Assembly (NCBI RefSeq): GCF_019697375.1
Contig: NZ_JAHCDI010000003.1
Span: 496,001-560,000, forward strand
Source: Micromonospora tarapacensis
Lineage (GTDB): Bacteria; Actinomycetota; Actinomycetes; Mycobacteriales; Micromonosporaceae
Direction of reading: 5' to 3'
Length of the DNA: 64,000 nucleotides
A program made the position numbers and the translations under genes. The notes under the pieces are model-generated. The model ran no database searches and was not told the origin of the DNA. It saw only the letters and a list, made by a program, of their open reading frames with translations. Shown in pieces: positions 45,971 through 54,558 of the stretch. Within the stretch, counting starts at the first letter, position 1. Each line of letters starts with the position of its first letter.

Positions 45971-46822
45971 ATGCGTCGTCCCCAGCTGGACATCCAGCTG
46001 AAGACCCCCGAGCAGATCGAGAAGATGCGTGCTGCGGGCCTGGTGGTCGCGGAGGCGCTGCGCCGGATGCGGGAGGCGGTGGCGCCGGGGGTGAGCACCG
46101 CCGACCTGGACGGGATCGCCGAGGCGACCATCCGCGAGGCGGGCGGGGTGCCGTCGTTCAAGGGCTACCACGGCTTCCCGGCGTCGATCTGCTCCTCGGT
46201 CAACGAGCAGGTCGTGCACGCCATCCCGGCGCCGGAGCAGGTCCTCGCCGAGGGCGATCTCATCTCGGTCGACTGCGGCGCGGTGCTCGATGGTTGGCAC
46301 GGCGACGCGGCGATCACCGTCGGGGTGGGTGTGGTCGATCCGGCGCTGCTGCGGATGGCCGAGGTCGCCGAGAACGCCATGTGGGCGGGCATCGCCGCGG
46401 CCGCGCGCGGTGCGGCGAGCGGCAAGGGCCGGCTGACCGACATCTCCCACGCCGTGGAGACCGCGGTACGCAAGGCCGGGCGCTACGGCATCGTCGACGG
46501 CTACGGGGGCCACGGCATCGGTACCGAGATGCACCAGGACCCGCATGTGCTCAACCACGGGCGGCCGGGCAAGGGGCCTCGACTGGTTCCGGGGATGGCG
46601 CTGGCCATCGAGCCGATGATCACCATTGGCTCGCCGCGCACCGTGGAACTCGCCGACGGCTGGACCGTCGTCACCCGGGACGGGTCGCGGGCCGTGCACG
46701 TCGAGCACACGATGGCCCTGCTGCCGGACGGCGTGTGGGTGTTGACCGCCCCCGACGGCGGGCGGGCCCGCCTGGGTGACCTGGTCACCGCGCGCCAGCC
46801 GAGCATCTCACCCGCATCCTGA
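45971..46822 (+). CDS. map: methionine aminopeptidase, type I
   Basis: 283 residues. Removes N-terminal Met from new proteins, a fitting neighbour of the ribosomal genes. Metal ligands are visible in SVDCGAVLDGWHGDAAITVG (two Asp), GHGIGTEMHQDPHV (His), EPMITIG (Glu) and EHTMALL (Glu). The end carries about 30 extra residues. ATG 45971 with GAAAGGTAG upstream. A TAGAGT hexamer at 45905-45910 may be a promoter -10. Confidence 0.95.
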   Translation: MRRPQLDIQLKTPEQIEKMRAAGLVVAEALRRMREAVAPGVSTADLDGIAEATIREAGGVPSFKGYHGFPASICSSVNEQVVHAIPAPEQVLAEGDLISVDCGAVLDGWHGDAAITVGVGVVDPALLRMAEVAENAMWAGIAAAARGAASGKGRLTDISHAVETAVRKAGRYGIVDGYGGHGIGTEMHQDPHVLNHGRPGKGPRLVPGMALAIEPMITIGSPRTVELADGWTVVTRDGSRAVHVEHTMALLPDGVWVLTAPDGGRARLGDLVTARQPSISPAS

Positions 46823-46928
46823 CCCGCGGGCCGGGCCGCCCGGACCGGATCGGGCCATCGGCACCGCGATCGTGGCGACCCGGGAACCGGCTACCCCCGG
46901 CTGGCGGCACGGTGGCATGCTTGCCGGC

Positions 46929-47183
46929 ATGGACGGGCAGGACGGGATGCGGGCGGCGGACTCCGACCGACAGGCCGTGGCCGAACGGCTCCGGGTCGCC
47001 CTCGACGAGGGCAGGCTGGACCTGCACGAGTACGACGAGCGGTTGCAGCGAGCCTACGCCGCCCGCACGTACGCCGAGTTGGATGCCCTGGTGGGTGACC
47101 TGCCTGCGCCGGCCGGTGCGGTGCCGGCGCCCAGGGCGGCCGGTGCGGTGCCGCCGGTGCCCGGCGACGACGGGCGGGGGTGA
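46929..47183 (+). CDS. DUF1707 domain protein
   Basis: 84 residues. The DUF1707 core is RAADSDRQAVAERLRVALDEGRLDLHEYDERLQRAYAARTYAELDALVGDLP (6-58, given in part here), followed by a Pro/Ala tail. DUF1707 is a small actinobacterial domain of unknown role, often N-terminal to membrane segments. No ribosome-binding site; CATGCT (46916-46921) ends 7 bases before ATG 46929, suggesting a leaderless mRNA. It overlaps the next gene by 4 bp, so the two likely work together, with the domain and its membrane partner split between two genes. Confidence 0.8.
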   Translation: MDGQDGMRAADSDRQAVAERLRVALDEGRLDLHEYDERLQRAYAARTYAELDALVGDLPAPAGAVPAPRAAGAVPPVPGDDGRG

Positions 47184-47572
47184 CCGCGCGCTGGCTGGCC
47201 GAGGTCTGGGAGCCGTGGCTCAAGGTCGTCGGGATCGTCGTGGCGATCTGGGCGTTCACCTCGTTGGCCGCCGGTGACGTGCTGTACTTCTGGCCGGGCT
47301 GGGTGGCCGGCCCATGGGGTGCGGTGGTGGTGGTGCGTACCGTCACCGGCCTGGCCACCGGAGAGCCTCGACGGTGGGCGACCGACCGGGAGCGCCGCCG
47401 GCGGCAGCGGGCGGCGAAGCGGGCGCTCAAGCGGGAACGCAAGGCGGTCGCCGGGCAGCAACCCGGCGAGATCGAGGCGGCCGGTGGCGTGACCGGCCCG
47501 GCGGGCGAACCGGCCGCCGAACACGGCCCCGCCGGGCCGGAACGGCGTTCGGAGCAGGGCGGTACCGGCTGA
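47180..47572 (+). CDS. hypothetical 2TM-domain membrane protein
   Basis: 130 residues. Two hydrophobic helices (about 14-34 and 37-56) with a short WPGWVAGPWG turn, followed by a very basic helix (RRWATDRERRRRQRAAKRALKRERK) and a Gly/Ala/Pro-rich tail. The arrangement fits the 2TM domain often fused to DUF1707. GTG 47180 overlaps the DUF1707 gene. Function unknown. Confidence 0.75.
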   Translation: MTARWLAEVWEPWLKVVGIVVAIWAFTSLAAGDVLYFWPGWVAGPWGAVVVVRTVTGLATGEPRRWATDRERRRRQRAAKRALKRERKAVAGQQPGEIEAAGGVTGPAGEPAAEHGPAGPERRSEQGGTG

Positions 47573-47616
47573 ACATCACGTTTGTCCGACTCGGCGCCGC
47601 CCGATCGCCGGTCGGT

Positions 47617-47646
47617 TTGGCGACGGCCTGCCTACCGGCGTAGACT
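47617..47646 (+). promoter_or_regulatory. promoter of the infA-rpmJ-rpsM unit
   Basis: TTGGCG (47617-47622), 18-base spacer, TAGACT (47641-47646), about 150 bp before infA. Confidence 0.7.
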
Positions 47647-47800
47647 TTCTGATCGGCGCACAGCGTCCACTCTGCCATGCCCACCAGCGCTTCGGTGGGT
47701 CGCGGAGCCGCGGCTGGCGCGGGCGGCTGATCTTGATCAACCCGCCCGTGTAAGGCGTTGTGAGCCGTCCGGAGTAACCGACGTCAGGACAGCGGAGGAC

Positions 47801-48022
47801 ATGCCGAAAAAAGACGGAGCCATCGAGATCGAAGGTCGGGTCATCGAGCCCCTGCCGAACGCCATGTTCCGGGTGGAGCTCGCCAACGGCCACAAGGTGC
47901 TGGCTCACATCAGTGGCAAGATGCGGCAGCACTACATCCGCATCCTGCCGGAGGATCGGGTCGTCGTCGAGCTCTCGCCGTACGACCTGACCCGCGGGCG
48001 CATCGTCTACCGCTACAAGTAA
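47801..48022 (+). CDS. infA: translation initiation factor IF-1
   Basis: 73 residues, one OB fold. [22 protein letters not shown] and [29 protein letters not shown] are diagnostic. ATG 47801 follows AGCGGAGGA. rpmJ follows after 91 bp. Confidence 0.97.
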   Translation: MPKKDGAIEIEGRVIEPLPNAMFRVELANGHKVLAHISGKMRQHYIRILPEDRVVVELSPYDLTRGRIVYRYK

Positions 48023-48113
48023 GCCTGACGGCGGCCGGGAAACGTCCTGTGTCCGTCTTCGACGTCCGGTGTCGCGCCTCGTGGCGCCGGGCCAGATGGG
48101 AAGTAAGGCAACC

Positions 48114-48227
48114 GTGAAGGTCAAGCCGAGCGTCAAGAGGATCTGCAACAAGTGCCGGGTGATCCGCCGGCACGGCCGGGTCATGGTCATCTGCACCGAC
48201 CCGCGCCACAAGCAGCGCCAGGGCTGA
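48114..48227 (+). CDS. rpmJ: 50S ribosomal protein L36
   Basis: 37 residues, too short for routine gene calling. GTG 48114 gives [20 protein letters not shown] (part). The zinc site Cys11, Cys14, Cys27, His32 is complete. Lies between infA and rpsM as in most bacteria. The 272 bp after it form the rpsM leader. Confidence 0.95.
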   Translation: MKVKPSVKRICNKCRVIRRHGRVMVICTDPRHKQRQG

Positions 48228-48499
48228 GTCACTCCGGTCGACCGGGCAAGCCACGGTCGGTCGAGGTGATCCGGTCCCGCAGATCCAGACAACACATCAC
48301 ACATGCTCGTCCCAGCCGCGGGCGGTGCGCAGCGCGTACCTTCTCGTGGTTGACCCCCGGTCGGAGGCCGGGGCCCGCTCGGGCAGCGGCCGATCCCGGT
48401 CGTCGGCGCGTAGTCGCGCCGGAAGTGACGGGAGAAGCCGGTAGCGGGGTGGGACGGGTCCAGACCTCCGTCAGGACACCACAAGGAGTACGCCCGCAC

Positions 48500-48880
48500 A
48501 TGGCACGTCTAGCCGGCGTCGATCTCCCCCGCGAGAAGCGGTTGGAGATCGCGCTCACCTACATCTTCGGCGTGGGTCGCACCCGCGCCCTGGAGACGCT
48601 CGCTGCCACCGGCATCTCGGCGGACAAGCGGGTCCGGGACCTCACGGACGAGGAGCTGGTCCAGCTCCGTAACCACATCGAGGGCAACTACAAGGTTGAA
48701 GGCGACCTGCGCCGCGAGGTCGCCGCTGACATCCGCCGCAAGGTCGAGATCGGCTGCTACGCGGGCATCCGGCACCGCCGGGGTCTTCCCGTGCGTGGCC
48801 AGCGGACCAAGACCAATGCGCGGACCCGGAAGGGCCCGAAGCGGACGGTCGCCGGCAAGAAGAAGCCCGGCAAGAAGTAG
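48500..48880 (+). CDS. rpsM: 30S ribosomal protein S13
   Basis: 126 residues. [21 protein letters not shown] and the C-terminal [22 protein letters not shown] are hallmarks; it contacts the P-site tRNA and L5. ATG 48500 follows AAGGAG at longer than usual spacing (11 bases). rpsK follows after 129 bp. Confidence 0.97.
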   Translation: MARLAGVDLPREKRLEIALTYIFGVGRTRALETLAATGISADKRVRDLTDEELVQLRNHIEGNYKVEGDLRREVAADIRRKVEIGCYAGIRHRRGLPVRGQRTKTNARTRKGPKRTVAGKKKPGKK

Positions 48881-49009
48881 TTCTTAAACCGGAATTCTGG
48901 TCGTTCTCCGCCGAGGTAGGCCGGGCTCCAACCGGAACCGGTGTTCACCGCATCAACGGGGCGAAGAGCCAGAACCGATCGAGAACCAAATTCAGGAGCG
49001 CACAGACTT

Positions 49010-49417
49010 ATGCCACCGAAGGCTCGTGCCGGAGCCGCCGTAAAGAAGGTCCGGCGCAAGGAACGCAAGAACGTCGCCCACGGGCAGGCGCATATCAAGA
49101 GCACCTTCAACAACACCATCGTGTCCATCACGGACCCGACCGGTGCCGTCATCTCCTGGGCCTCCGCGGGCCAGGTGGGCTTCAAGGGCTCCCGCAAGTC
49201 GACCCCGTTCGCCGCGCAGCTGGCCGCCGAGGCCGCCGCGCGTCGGGCGATGGAGCACGGCATGCGCAAGGTCGACGTGTTCGTCAAGGGCCCCGGCTCC
49301 GGCCGGGAGACCGCCATCCGTTCGCTGCAGGCAGTCGGGCTGGAAGTCGGCCAGATCGCCGACGTCACCCCGCAACCGCACAACGGATGCCGTCCGCCCA
49401 AGCGTCGTCGGGTCTGA
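49010..49417 (+). CDS. rpsK: 30S ribosomal protein S11
   Basis: 135 residues. [23 protein letters not shown] and [17 protein letters not shown] mark S11, a platform protein near the E-site mRNA. ATG 49010 with CAGGAG upstream at 8 bases. rpsD 13 bp downstream. Confidence 0.97.
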   Translation: MPPKARAGAAVKKVRRKERKNVAHGQAHIKSTFNNTIVSITDPTGAVISWASAGQVGFKGSRKSTPFAAQLAAEAAARRAMEHGMRKVDVFVKGPGSGRETAIRSLQAVGLEVGQIADVTPQPHNGCRPPKRRRV

Positions 49418-49430
49418 GAGGTAGAGAGAG

Positions 49431-50057
49431 ATGGCTCGTTACACCGGTGCAGACTGCCGCCGTTGCCGGCGGGAGAAGATGAAGCTGTTCCTCAAGGGCA
49501 GCAAGTGCGATGGCCCGAAGTGTCCGTTCGAGTCCCGGCCGTTCCCGCCCGGGCAGCACGGTCGCGGCCGGACCAAGGAGACGGAGTACCTGCTCCAGCT
49601 CCGTGAGAAGCAGAAGGCCCGCCGCGTCTACGGCGTGCTGGAGAAGCAGTTCCGCGGTTACTACGAAGAGGCCGTAGGCAAGAAGGCCAAGACCGGTGAG
49701 GTTCTGCTCCAGATCCTCGAGTCGCGGCTGGACAACGTCGTCTACCGGGCCGGCTACGCGCACTCGCGTGACATGGCCCGCCAGCTGGTCAAGCACGGTC
49801 ACTTCACGGTGAACGGCAAGAAGGTCGACATCCCGTCGTACCGCGTCAAGGAGCACGACATCATCGAGGTTCGGGGCAAGAGCAAGGAGCTGACCCCGTT
49901 CATCGTCGCGCAGGCCCAGGCGGGCTCGCGGGCGGTGCCGGCGTGGCTCGAGGCCATCCCCAGCCAGATGAAGATCCTCGTGCACTCGCTCCCGGCCCGC
50001 CAGGTGATCGACACCCAGGTCCAGGAGCAGCTGATCGTCGAGCTCTACTCCAAGTAG
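49431..50057 (+). CDS. rpsD: 30S ribosomal protein S4, zinc-binding form
   Basis: 208 residues. Zinc Cys at 9, 12, 26 and 31 (CRRCRREK...SKCDGPKCPF) mark the C+ form. The S4 RNA-binding domain has RLDNVVYRAGYAHSRDMARQLV. It starts 30S body assembly. ATG 49431 after GAGAGGTAGAGAGAG. rpoA lies 99 bp on. Confidence 0.97.
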   Translation: MARYTGADCRRCRREKMKLFLKGSKCDGPKCPFESRPFPPGQHGRGRTKETEYLLQLREKQKARRVYGVLEKQFRGYYEEAVGKKAKTGEVLLQILESRLDNVVYRAGYAHSRDMARQLVKHGHFTVNGKKVDIPSYRVKEHDIIEVRGKSKELTPFIVAQAQAGSRAVPAWLEAIPSQMKILVHSLPARQVIDTQVQEQLIVELYSK

Positions 50058-50156
50058 GGGCTCGTTGCGGTGGCCCGCCCTGGCGAGGGGTGGGCCACCG
50101 GAACAGGTTGTGTCGTGGGCGTCATATAGCGGGCGCCCCGGAAGAGAAGAGAAGAC

Positions 50157-51179
50157 ATGCTCATCAGCCAGCGACCGTCTCTTTCCGAAGAGTCGATCAA
50201 CGAGACCCGTTCCCGGTTCACCATCGAGCCGCTGGAGCCGGGTTTCGGTTACACCCTGGGCAACTCGCTGCGGCGTACGCTGCTGTCGTCCATCCCGGGT
50301 GCGGCGGTCACCTCGATCAAGATCGACGGTGTGTTGCACGAGTTCACCACGATCCCCGGCGTCAAGGAGGACGTGGTCGAGCTCGTCATGAACATCAAGG
50401 AGCTGTGCGTCAGCTCCGAGCACGACGAGCCGGTCAGCATGTACCTGCGCAAGCAGGGCCCGGGCGACGTGACCGCCGGCGACATCCAGCCCCCGGCCGG
50501 TGTCTCGGTGCACAACCCGGACCTGAAGCTCGCCACCCTCAACGGCAAGGGCCGGCTCGACATGGAGCTGACCGTCGAGCGGGGTCGCGGATACGTCACG
50601 GCGGCGCAGAACAAGCAGGCCGGTGCCGAGATCGGGCGGATCCCGGTCGACTCGATCTACTCGCCGGTGCTGAAGGTGACCTACCGCGTCGAGGCGACCC
50701 GGGTCGAGCAGCGGACCGACTTCGACCGGCTGATCATCGACGTCGAGACCAAGCCGTCGATGGGCCCGCGTACCGCGTTGGCGTCGGCCGGCTCGACGCT
50801 GGTGGAGCTGTTCGGGCTGGCCCGGGAGCTGGACGAGACCGCGGAGGGCATCGACATCGGCCCGTCCCCGCAGGACGCGCAGCTGGCGGCGGACCTCGCC
50901 CTGCCCATCGAGGAGCTGGACCTCACCGTCCGCTCGTACAACTGCCTCAAGCGCGAGGGCATCAACGCCGTTGGTGAGCTCATCGGGCGTACCGAGGCCG
51001 ACCTCCTCGACATCCGCAACTTCGGCCAGAAGTCGATCGACGAGGTCAAGATGAAGCTCGCCGGGATGGGTCTGGGACTGAAGGACTCGGCTCCCAACTT
51101 CGACCCGGCGAATGTCGTGGACGCCTTCGGTGAGGCCGAATACGACACCGACGACTACCGCGAGACCGAGCAGCTCTAG
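50157..51179 (+). CDS. rpoA: DNA-directed RNA polymerase subunit alpha
   Basis: 340 residues. N-terminal dimerisation domain with [25 protein letters not shown] (part) and [11 protein letters not shown]; the C-terminal domain (about 248-315) has [29 protein letters not shown], the promoter- and activator-binding helices (given in part). ATG 50157 with AAGAGAAGAGAAG upstream. Located in the usual rpsD-rpoA-rplQ order. Confidence 0.97.
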   Translation: MLISQRPSLSEESINETRSRFTIEPLEPGFGYTLGNSLRRTLLSSIPGAAVTSIKIDGVLHEFTTIPGVKEDVVELVMNIKELCVSSEHDEPVSMYLRKQGPGDVTAGDIQPPAGVSVHNPDLKLATLNGKGRLDMELTVERGRGYVTAAQNKQAGAEIGRIPVDSIYSPVLKVTYRVEATRVEQRTDFDRLIIDVETKPSMGPRTALASAGSTLVELFGLARELDETAEGIDIGPSPQDAQLAADLALPIEELDLTVRSYNCLKREGINAVGELIGRTEADLLDIRNFGQKSIDEVKMKLAGMGLGLKDSAPNFDPANVVDAFGEAEYDTDDYRETEQL

Positions 51180-51213
51180 TCCGCGCTGCCGCCACACCTG
51201 AGGAGCACCAAGC

Positions 51214-51771
51214 ATGCCCACGCCCACCAAGGGCCCCCGCCTCGGCGGCAGCCCCGCGCACGAGCGGCTGATGCTGGCCAACCTGGCCACTGCGCTGTTC
51301 CAGCACGGCAAGATCCAGACCACCGAGACCAAGGCTCGGCGGCTGCGTCCGCTCGCCGAGCAGCTCATCACCAAGGCCAAGCGCGGCGACCTCGCCTCGC
51401 GTCGGCGGGTGGCGGGTGTCGTCAAGGACAAGGACGTGGTCTACAGCCTGTTCGACCAGATCGCGCCGCGGTACGCCAACCGCAACGGCGGCTACACCCG
51501 GATCGTGAAGACCGGTCCGCGCAAGGGTGACGCCGCACCGATGGCGATCATCGAGCTGGTCGAGGAACTGCAGGTCGCCGAGCCCAAGGCGAACAAGAAG
51601 ACCGCCGCCCGCAAGTCCGCCCAGCAGGACAAGGTCGAGGCGCTGGCCCCGACCGAGGCCCCCGCGTCGCGGCCGGCCGACCAGGACGCCGAGGCGCCCC
51701 AGTCGGCATCCGGTGACACCGCCGCTGCCCGCGAGGACAGCGACCTGGCCACCGAGGAAGGCAAGGCCTGA
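51214..51771 (+). CDS. rplQ: 50S ribosomal protein L17
   Basis: 185 residues; the core ([22 protein letters not shown]...[21 protein letters not shown]) ends near 120. A further 65 residues of Ala/Asp/Glu/Ser-rich tail follow, well beyond the usual length. Near the tunnel exit. ATG 51214 follows CTGAGGAG. A hairpin terminator lies between it and truA. Confidence 0.96.
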   Translation: MPTPTKGPRLGGSPAHERLMLANLATALFQHGKIQTTETKARRLRPLAEQLITKAKRGDLASRRRVAGVVKDKDVVYSLFDQIAPRYANRNGGYTRIVKTGPRKGDAAPMAIIELVEELQVAEPKANKKTAARKSAQQDKVEALAPTEAPASRPADQDAEAPQSASGDTAAAREDSDLATEEGKA

Positions 51772-51783
51772 CCCAGGCCGTCG

Positions 51784-51817
51784 TCGGGCCCGGCATCCCC
51801 TGGGGTGCCGGGCCCGA
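51784..51817 (+). terminator. terminator after rplQ
   Basis: Nearly perfect inverted repeat: 51784-51800 with 51801-51817, core GGGCCCGGCA/TGCCGGGCCC, followed by CTCGTCAC. Ends the alpha operon before truA. Confidence 0.75.
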
Positions 51818-51838
51818 CTCGTCACGAGGAGGCGGGAC

Positions 51839-52669
51839 GTGGACGAGTGGACCCGGGTGCGGCTGGACGTCGCGTACGACGGCACCGGCTTCTCCGGCTG
51901 GGCCGCCCAGCCGGACCGCCGGACGGTCGCCGGGGTGCTCGTCGAGACGGTGGATCTGGTGCTCGGTGCCGGCACCGCGAGCGGGTTGACCGTCGCCGGG
52001 CGCACCGACGCGGGGGTGCACGCCACCGGGCAGGTCTGCCACCTCGACCTGCCCGCCGAGGTCTGGCGGGCGCACGAGGGCCGGCTGCTGCGCCGGCTGG
52101 CCCGGCTGCTCCCGGCGGACGTGCGGATCCGGGCGATGCGCGCGGTGCCGGCCACCTTCGACGCCCGGTTCTCGGCCACCTTCCGCCGCTACGAATACCG
52201 GGTGACCGATGCCGCGTGGGGCGCCGACCCGCTGCGCCGGCACGAGATCCTTGCCTGGCCCCGCGCCCTCGAACTCGGCCGGCTCGCCGCCGCGGCGGCC
52301 GGTCTGGTGGGGGAGCACGACTTCGCCGCGTACTGCCGGCGCAAGGAGAACGCGACCACCTTGCGGGAGGTGACCCGGCTGGACTGGCATCGGGACACCG
52401 ACGGCATCCTGGTCGCCACCGTGCAGGCCGACGCATTCTGCCAGGCGATGGTGCGCAGCCTGGTCGGCGCCATGCTCGTCGCGGGGGACGGTCGGCGGCC
52501 GGTCCAGTGGCCGGCCGGCCTGCTCACCCGACGCGAGCGGTCCAGCGAGGTGACCGTGGCGCCGGCGCACGGGCTGACCCTGGTGGCGGTCGGCTATCCG
52601 GACGACCCGGCCGAGTACGCCCGCCGGGCCGAGACGACCCGACGGCTGCGGGTGCCGGCCGAGAGCTGA
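51839..52669 (+). CDS. truA: tRNA pseudouridine(38-40) synthase TruA
   Basis: 276 residues. Converts uridines 38-40 of the tRNA anticodon arm to pseudouridine. The catalytic Asp57 lies in GRTDAGVHATGQV; VAYDGTGFSGWAAQP opens the fold, and ARFSATFRRYEYRV and QADAFCQAMVRSLVG are typical. GTG 51839 with AGGAGG at 51827-51832. Commonly follows rplQ in bacteria. A convergent gene ends 20 bp beyond its stop. Confidence 0.95.
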   Translation: MDEWTRVRLDVAYDGTGFSGWAAQPDRRTVAGVLVETVDLVLGAGTASGLTVAGRTDAGVHATGQVCHLDLPAEVWRAHEGRLLRRLARLLPADVRIRAMRAVPATFDARFSATFRRYEYRVTDAAWGADPLRRHEILAWPRALELGRLAAAAAGLVGEHDFAAYCRRKENATTLREVTRLDWHRDTDGILVATVQADAFCQAMVRSLVGAMLVAGDGRRPVQWPAGLLTRRERSSEVTVAPAHGLTLVAVGYPDDPAEYARRAETTRRLRVPAES

Positions 52670-52690
52670 GCGCGGGACCTGCCGCTGGGA

Positions 52691-53778
52691 TCAGTCCTCG
52701 GTGGACTCGCCCTGATCGCCGGTGCCCTCGGTGGGCGTCTCGGTCGGCTGGTTGGTCGTGCCGCCGTCCGCCCGCCGCTGCAACACGCCCTGGTTGAGGT
52801 GTAGCTCCAGCATGTCGAAGAGGATCTCGCGGACGCCGGTGTCGCCGGAACGGATCGTCGCGCCGTCGGCGCGGGCGACCACCGCGTAGGCGACGTAGTG
52901 GCCGCGTACCTGCCAGCCGACCCGGGCGGGTGCGGTGGCGACGACCTCGCTACCGTCACCCGCCGACATGCCCCGGAAGCGGCCCTGCCGCTCGTCGAGC
53001 AACTGGCGGATCCGGTCGCGGGCCCGCTCGGCGCTGGACCGGTCGGTCAGGTTGAACAGACCCGTGGTGACCAGGTGGTCGCCGTCCGGTGTGCGGAGGG
53101 TGGCCCGGACCACCTGGTTACAGCCCAGCCGTACGAGCAGGTCCGCCACCTCTCCGGTCGCGGCCACCGCGCAACTTGCACTGGAGTGGGTGCGCAGCAC
53201 CTCGTATCCGGTCTGGCCGTCGCCGACCACGAGGGTGGTGTCGGGAAAGAGCTCACGTGCGGTCAGCGGCGCCTGGTCGGTGTCCCGGGAGTCCAGATCG
53301 CTCGCCTCGGCGGCGGCGTCCCGGGTGGTTTCCGGTGCGGCGCTGGGGGCGGCCCGCTGCCCGATCAGTTGCCGGCCGTCGAGCAGGGCGGCGGCGGTGA
53401 GGCCGCAGAGGGCGAGCAGCACCAGCACGGCGGCGCTGCCGATCAGCACCTGCCAGGCCCGGCCACCGCGACGCGGTGGCGGTGCGGTGGCCACGGTGAC
53501 CGGATCCGGTGCGGTCGCCGCCTCGCCGGCCGGGTCGTCCGGTGCGGTCGGTGCCGCGACGTAGCGTGGTGGTTCCTGCGGCGGCGCGGGGACGGCATCG
53601 GCCGGTGGTGCCGACGAGCCCAGCACGATCTGGTTCGGACGGGCCAGCGAGGGGGCGGGGAAGCGCGACGGGGACGGCCCGGCGGGGGCGGTGGGCCGGG
53701 ACGGGGCAACTCGCCCGCCGGCTCGTCCTCCCGGTCCTGGATGTATGCGTCCTCATCGGAGTCGTACCGATACACCAT
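52691..53778 (-). CDS. membrane-anchored protein of unknown function, one frameshift
   Basis: Starts at ATG 53778 with MVYRYDSDEDAYIQDREDEPAGELPRPGPP, then loses frame in the Pro-rich segment at the CCCCC run (plus-strand GGGGG 53683-53687). One extra C restores a continuous protein of about 362 residues: PAGPSPSRFPAPSLARPN..., one transmembrane helix (GRAWQVLIGSAAVLVLLALCGLTAAALL), and a C-terminal extracellular domain (about 160-330) with two Cys (SCAVAA, LGCNQVV). If the base is truly missing, translation might begin instead at GTG 53626. No named family. TACTCT (53791-53786) ends 7 bases before the ATG: a leaderless mRNA is likely. Confidence 0.7.
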
Positions 53779-53905
53779 GTTGTCCAGAGTAGGGGTACTT
53801 ATCACCTTTAGTAGGTAATTTCGAAGAAAGGCCGTGCGGGATGTGTCGGACCAGCGGGAAGCCCGTGCCTCCGCCCTGCTCCGGCCCGATGCGAGAATGG
53901 CCGGC

Positions 53906-54511
53906 GTGACCGGGGACCACTACTTCACCGCCGAGCCGAACGCTGCCGCCCAGGCGCGCGAGGTGCAGTTCAGCGTCGCCGGCCGTGACTACACGCTGGC
54001 CTCCGCCGCCGGGGTCTTCTCGGCCACCCGCCTCGACCCGGGCACCGCCGTGCTGCTGCGCAAGGCCGACCTGCCCGACCGCGCCACCACCGGCCCCCTG
54101 CTCGACCTCGGTTGCGGCTTCGGCCCGATCGCCTGCGTCCTCGCCACCGTCGCGCCCGCGGCCCCGGTCTGGGCGGTGGACGTCAACGAGCGAGCCCGGG
54201 GACTGGCCGCCGCGAACGCGGCCCGGCTCGGCGTCAGCGGCCGGGTGCACGTGGCGACCCCCGAGGAGGTGCCCGCCGACCTCGGGTTCGCCCAGATCTG
54301 GTCCAACCCGCCGATCCGCGTCGGCAAGGACGAACTGCACCGGATGCTGCTGCGCTGGCTGCCCCGACTGGCCGCCGGGGGGGTGGCCTGGCTGGTGGTG
54401 GGCCGTCACCTCGGTGGCGACTCGTTGCAGCGCTGGCTGGTCGAACAGGGCTGGCAGGTCGGGCGGCACGCCAGCCAGAAGGGCTTCCGGGTGCTCCGGA
54501 TCACCCGCTGA
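53906..54511 (+). CDS. class I SAM methyltransferase (RsmC-like, MTS domain)
   Basis: 201 residues from GTG 53906 (protein TGDHYFTAEPNAA). S-adenosylmethionine motif I is LLDLGCGFGPIA and the base-flipping motif is SNPPIR, as in the 16S rRNA guanine methyltransferase RsmC/RsmJ type. rRNA methylation is therefore the most likely job. Earlier in-frame starts (GTG 53834, GTG 53843, ATG 53897) would add non-family residues; GAGAAT 7 bases before GTG 53906 fits a leaderless mRNA. Confidence 0.85.
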   Translation: MTGDHYFTAEPNAAAQAREVQFSVAGRDYTLASAAGVFSATRLDPGTAVLLRKADLPDRATTGPLLDLGCGFGPIACVLATVAPAAPVWAVDVNERARGLAAANAARLGVSGRVHVATPEEVPADLGFAQIWSNPPIRVGKDELHRMLLRWLPRLAAGGVAWLVVGRHLGGDSLQRWLVEQGWQVGRHASQKGFRVLRITR

Positions 54512-54558
54512 GGCGGTAATCGGTTGGCTGGCCGGCCCGGCTCGGGCAGGATGCCGGC

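Noticed and set aside
52898..53818. Plus-strand frame opposite the unknown membrane protein
   Set aside because: No start signal or domain; the minus-strand reading has a transmembrane helix and a coherent C-terminal domain.
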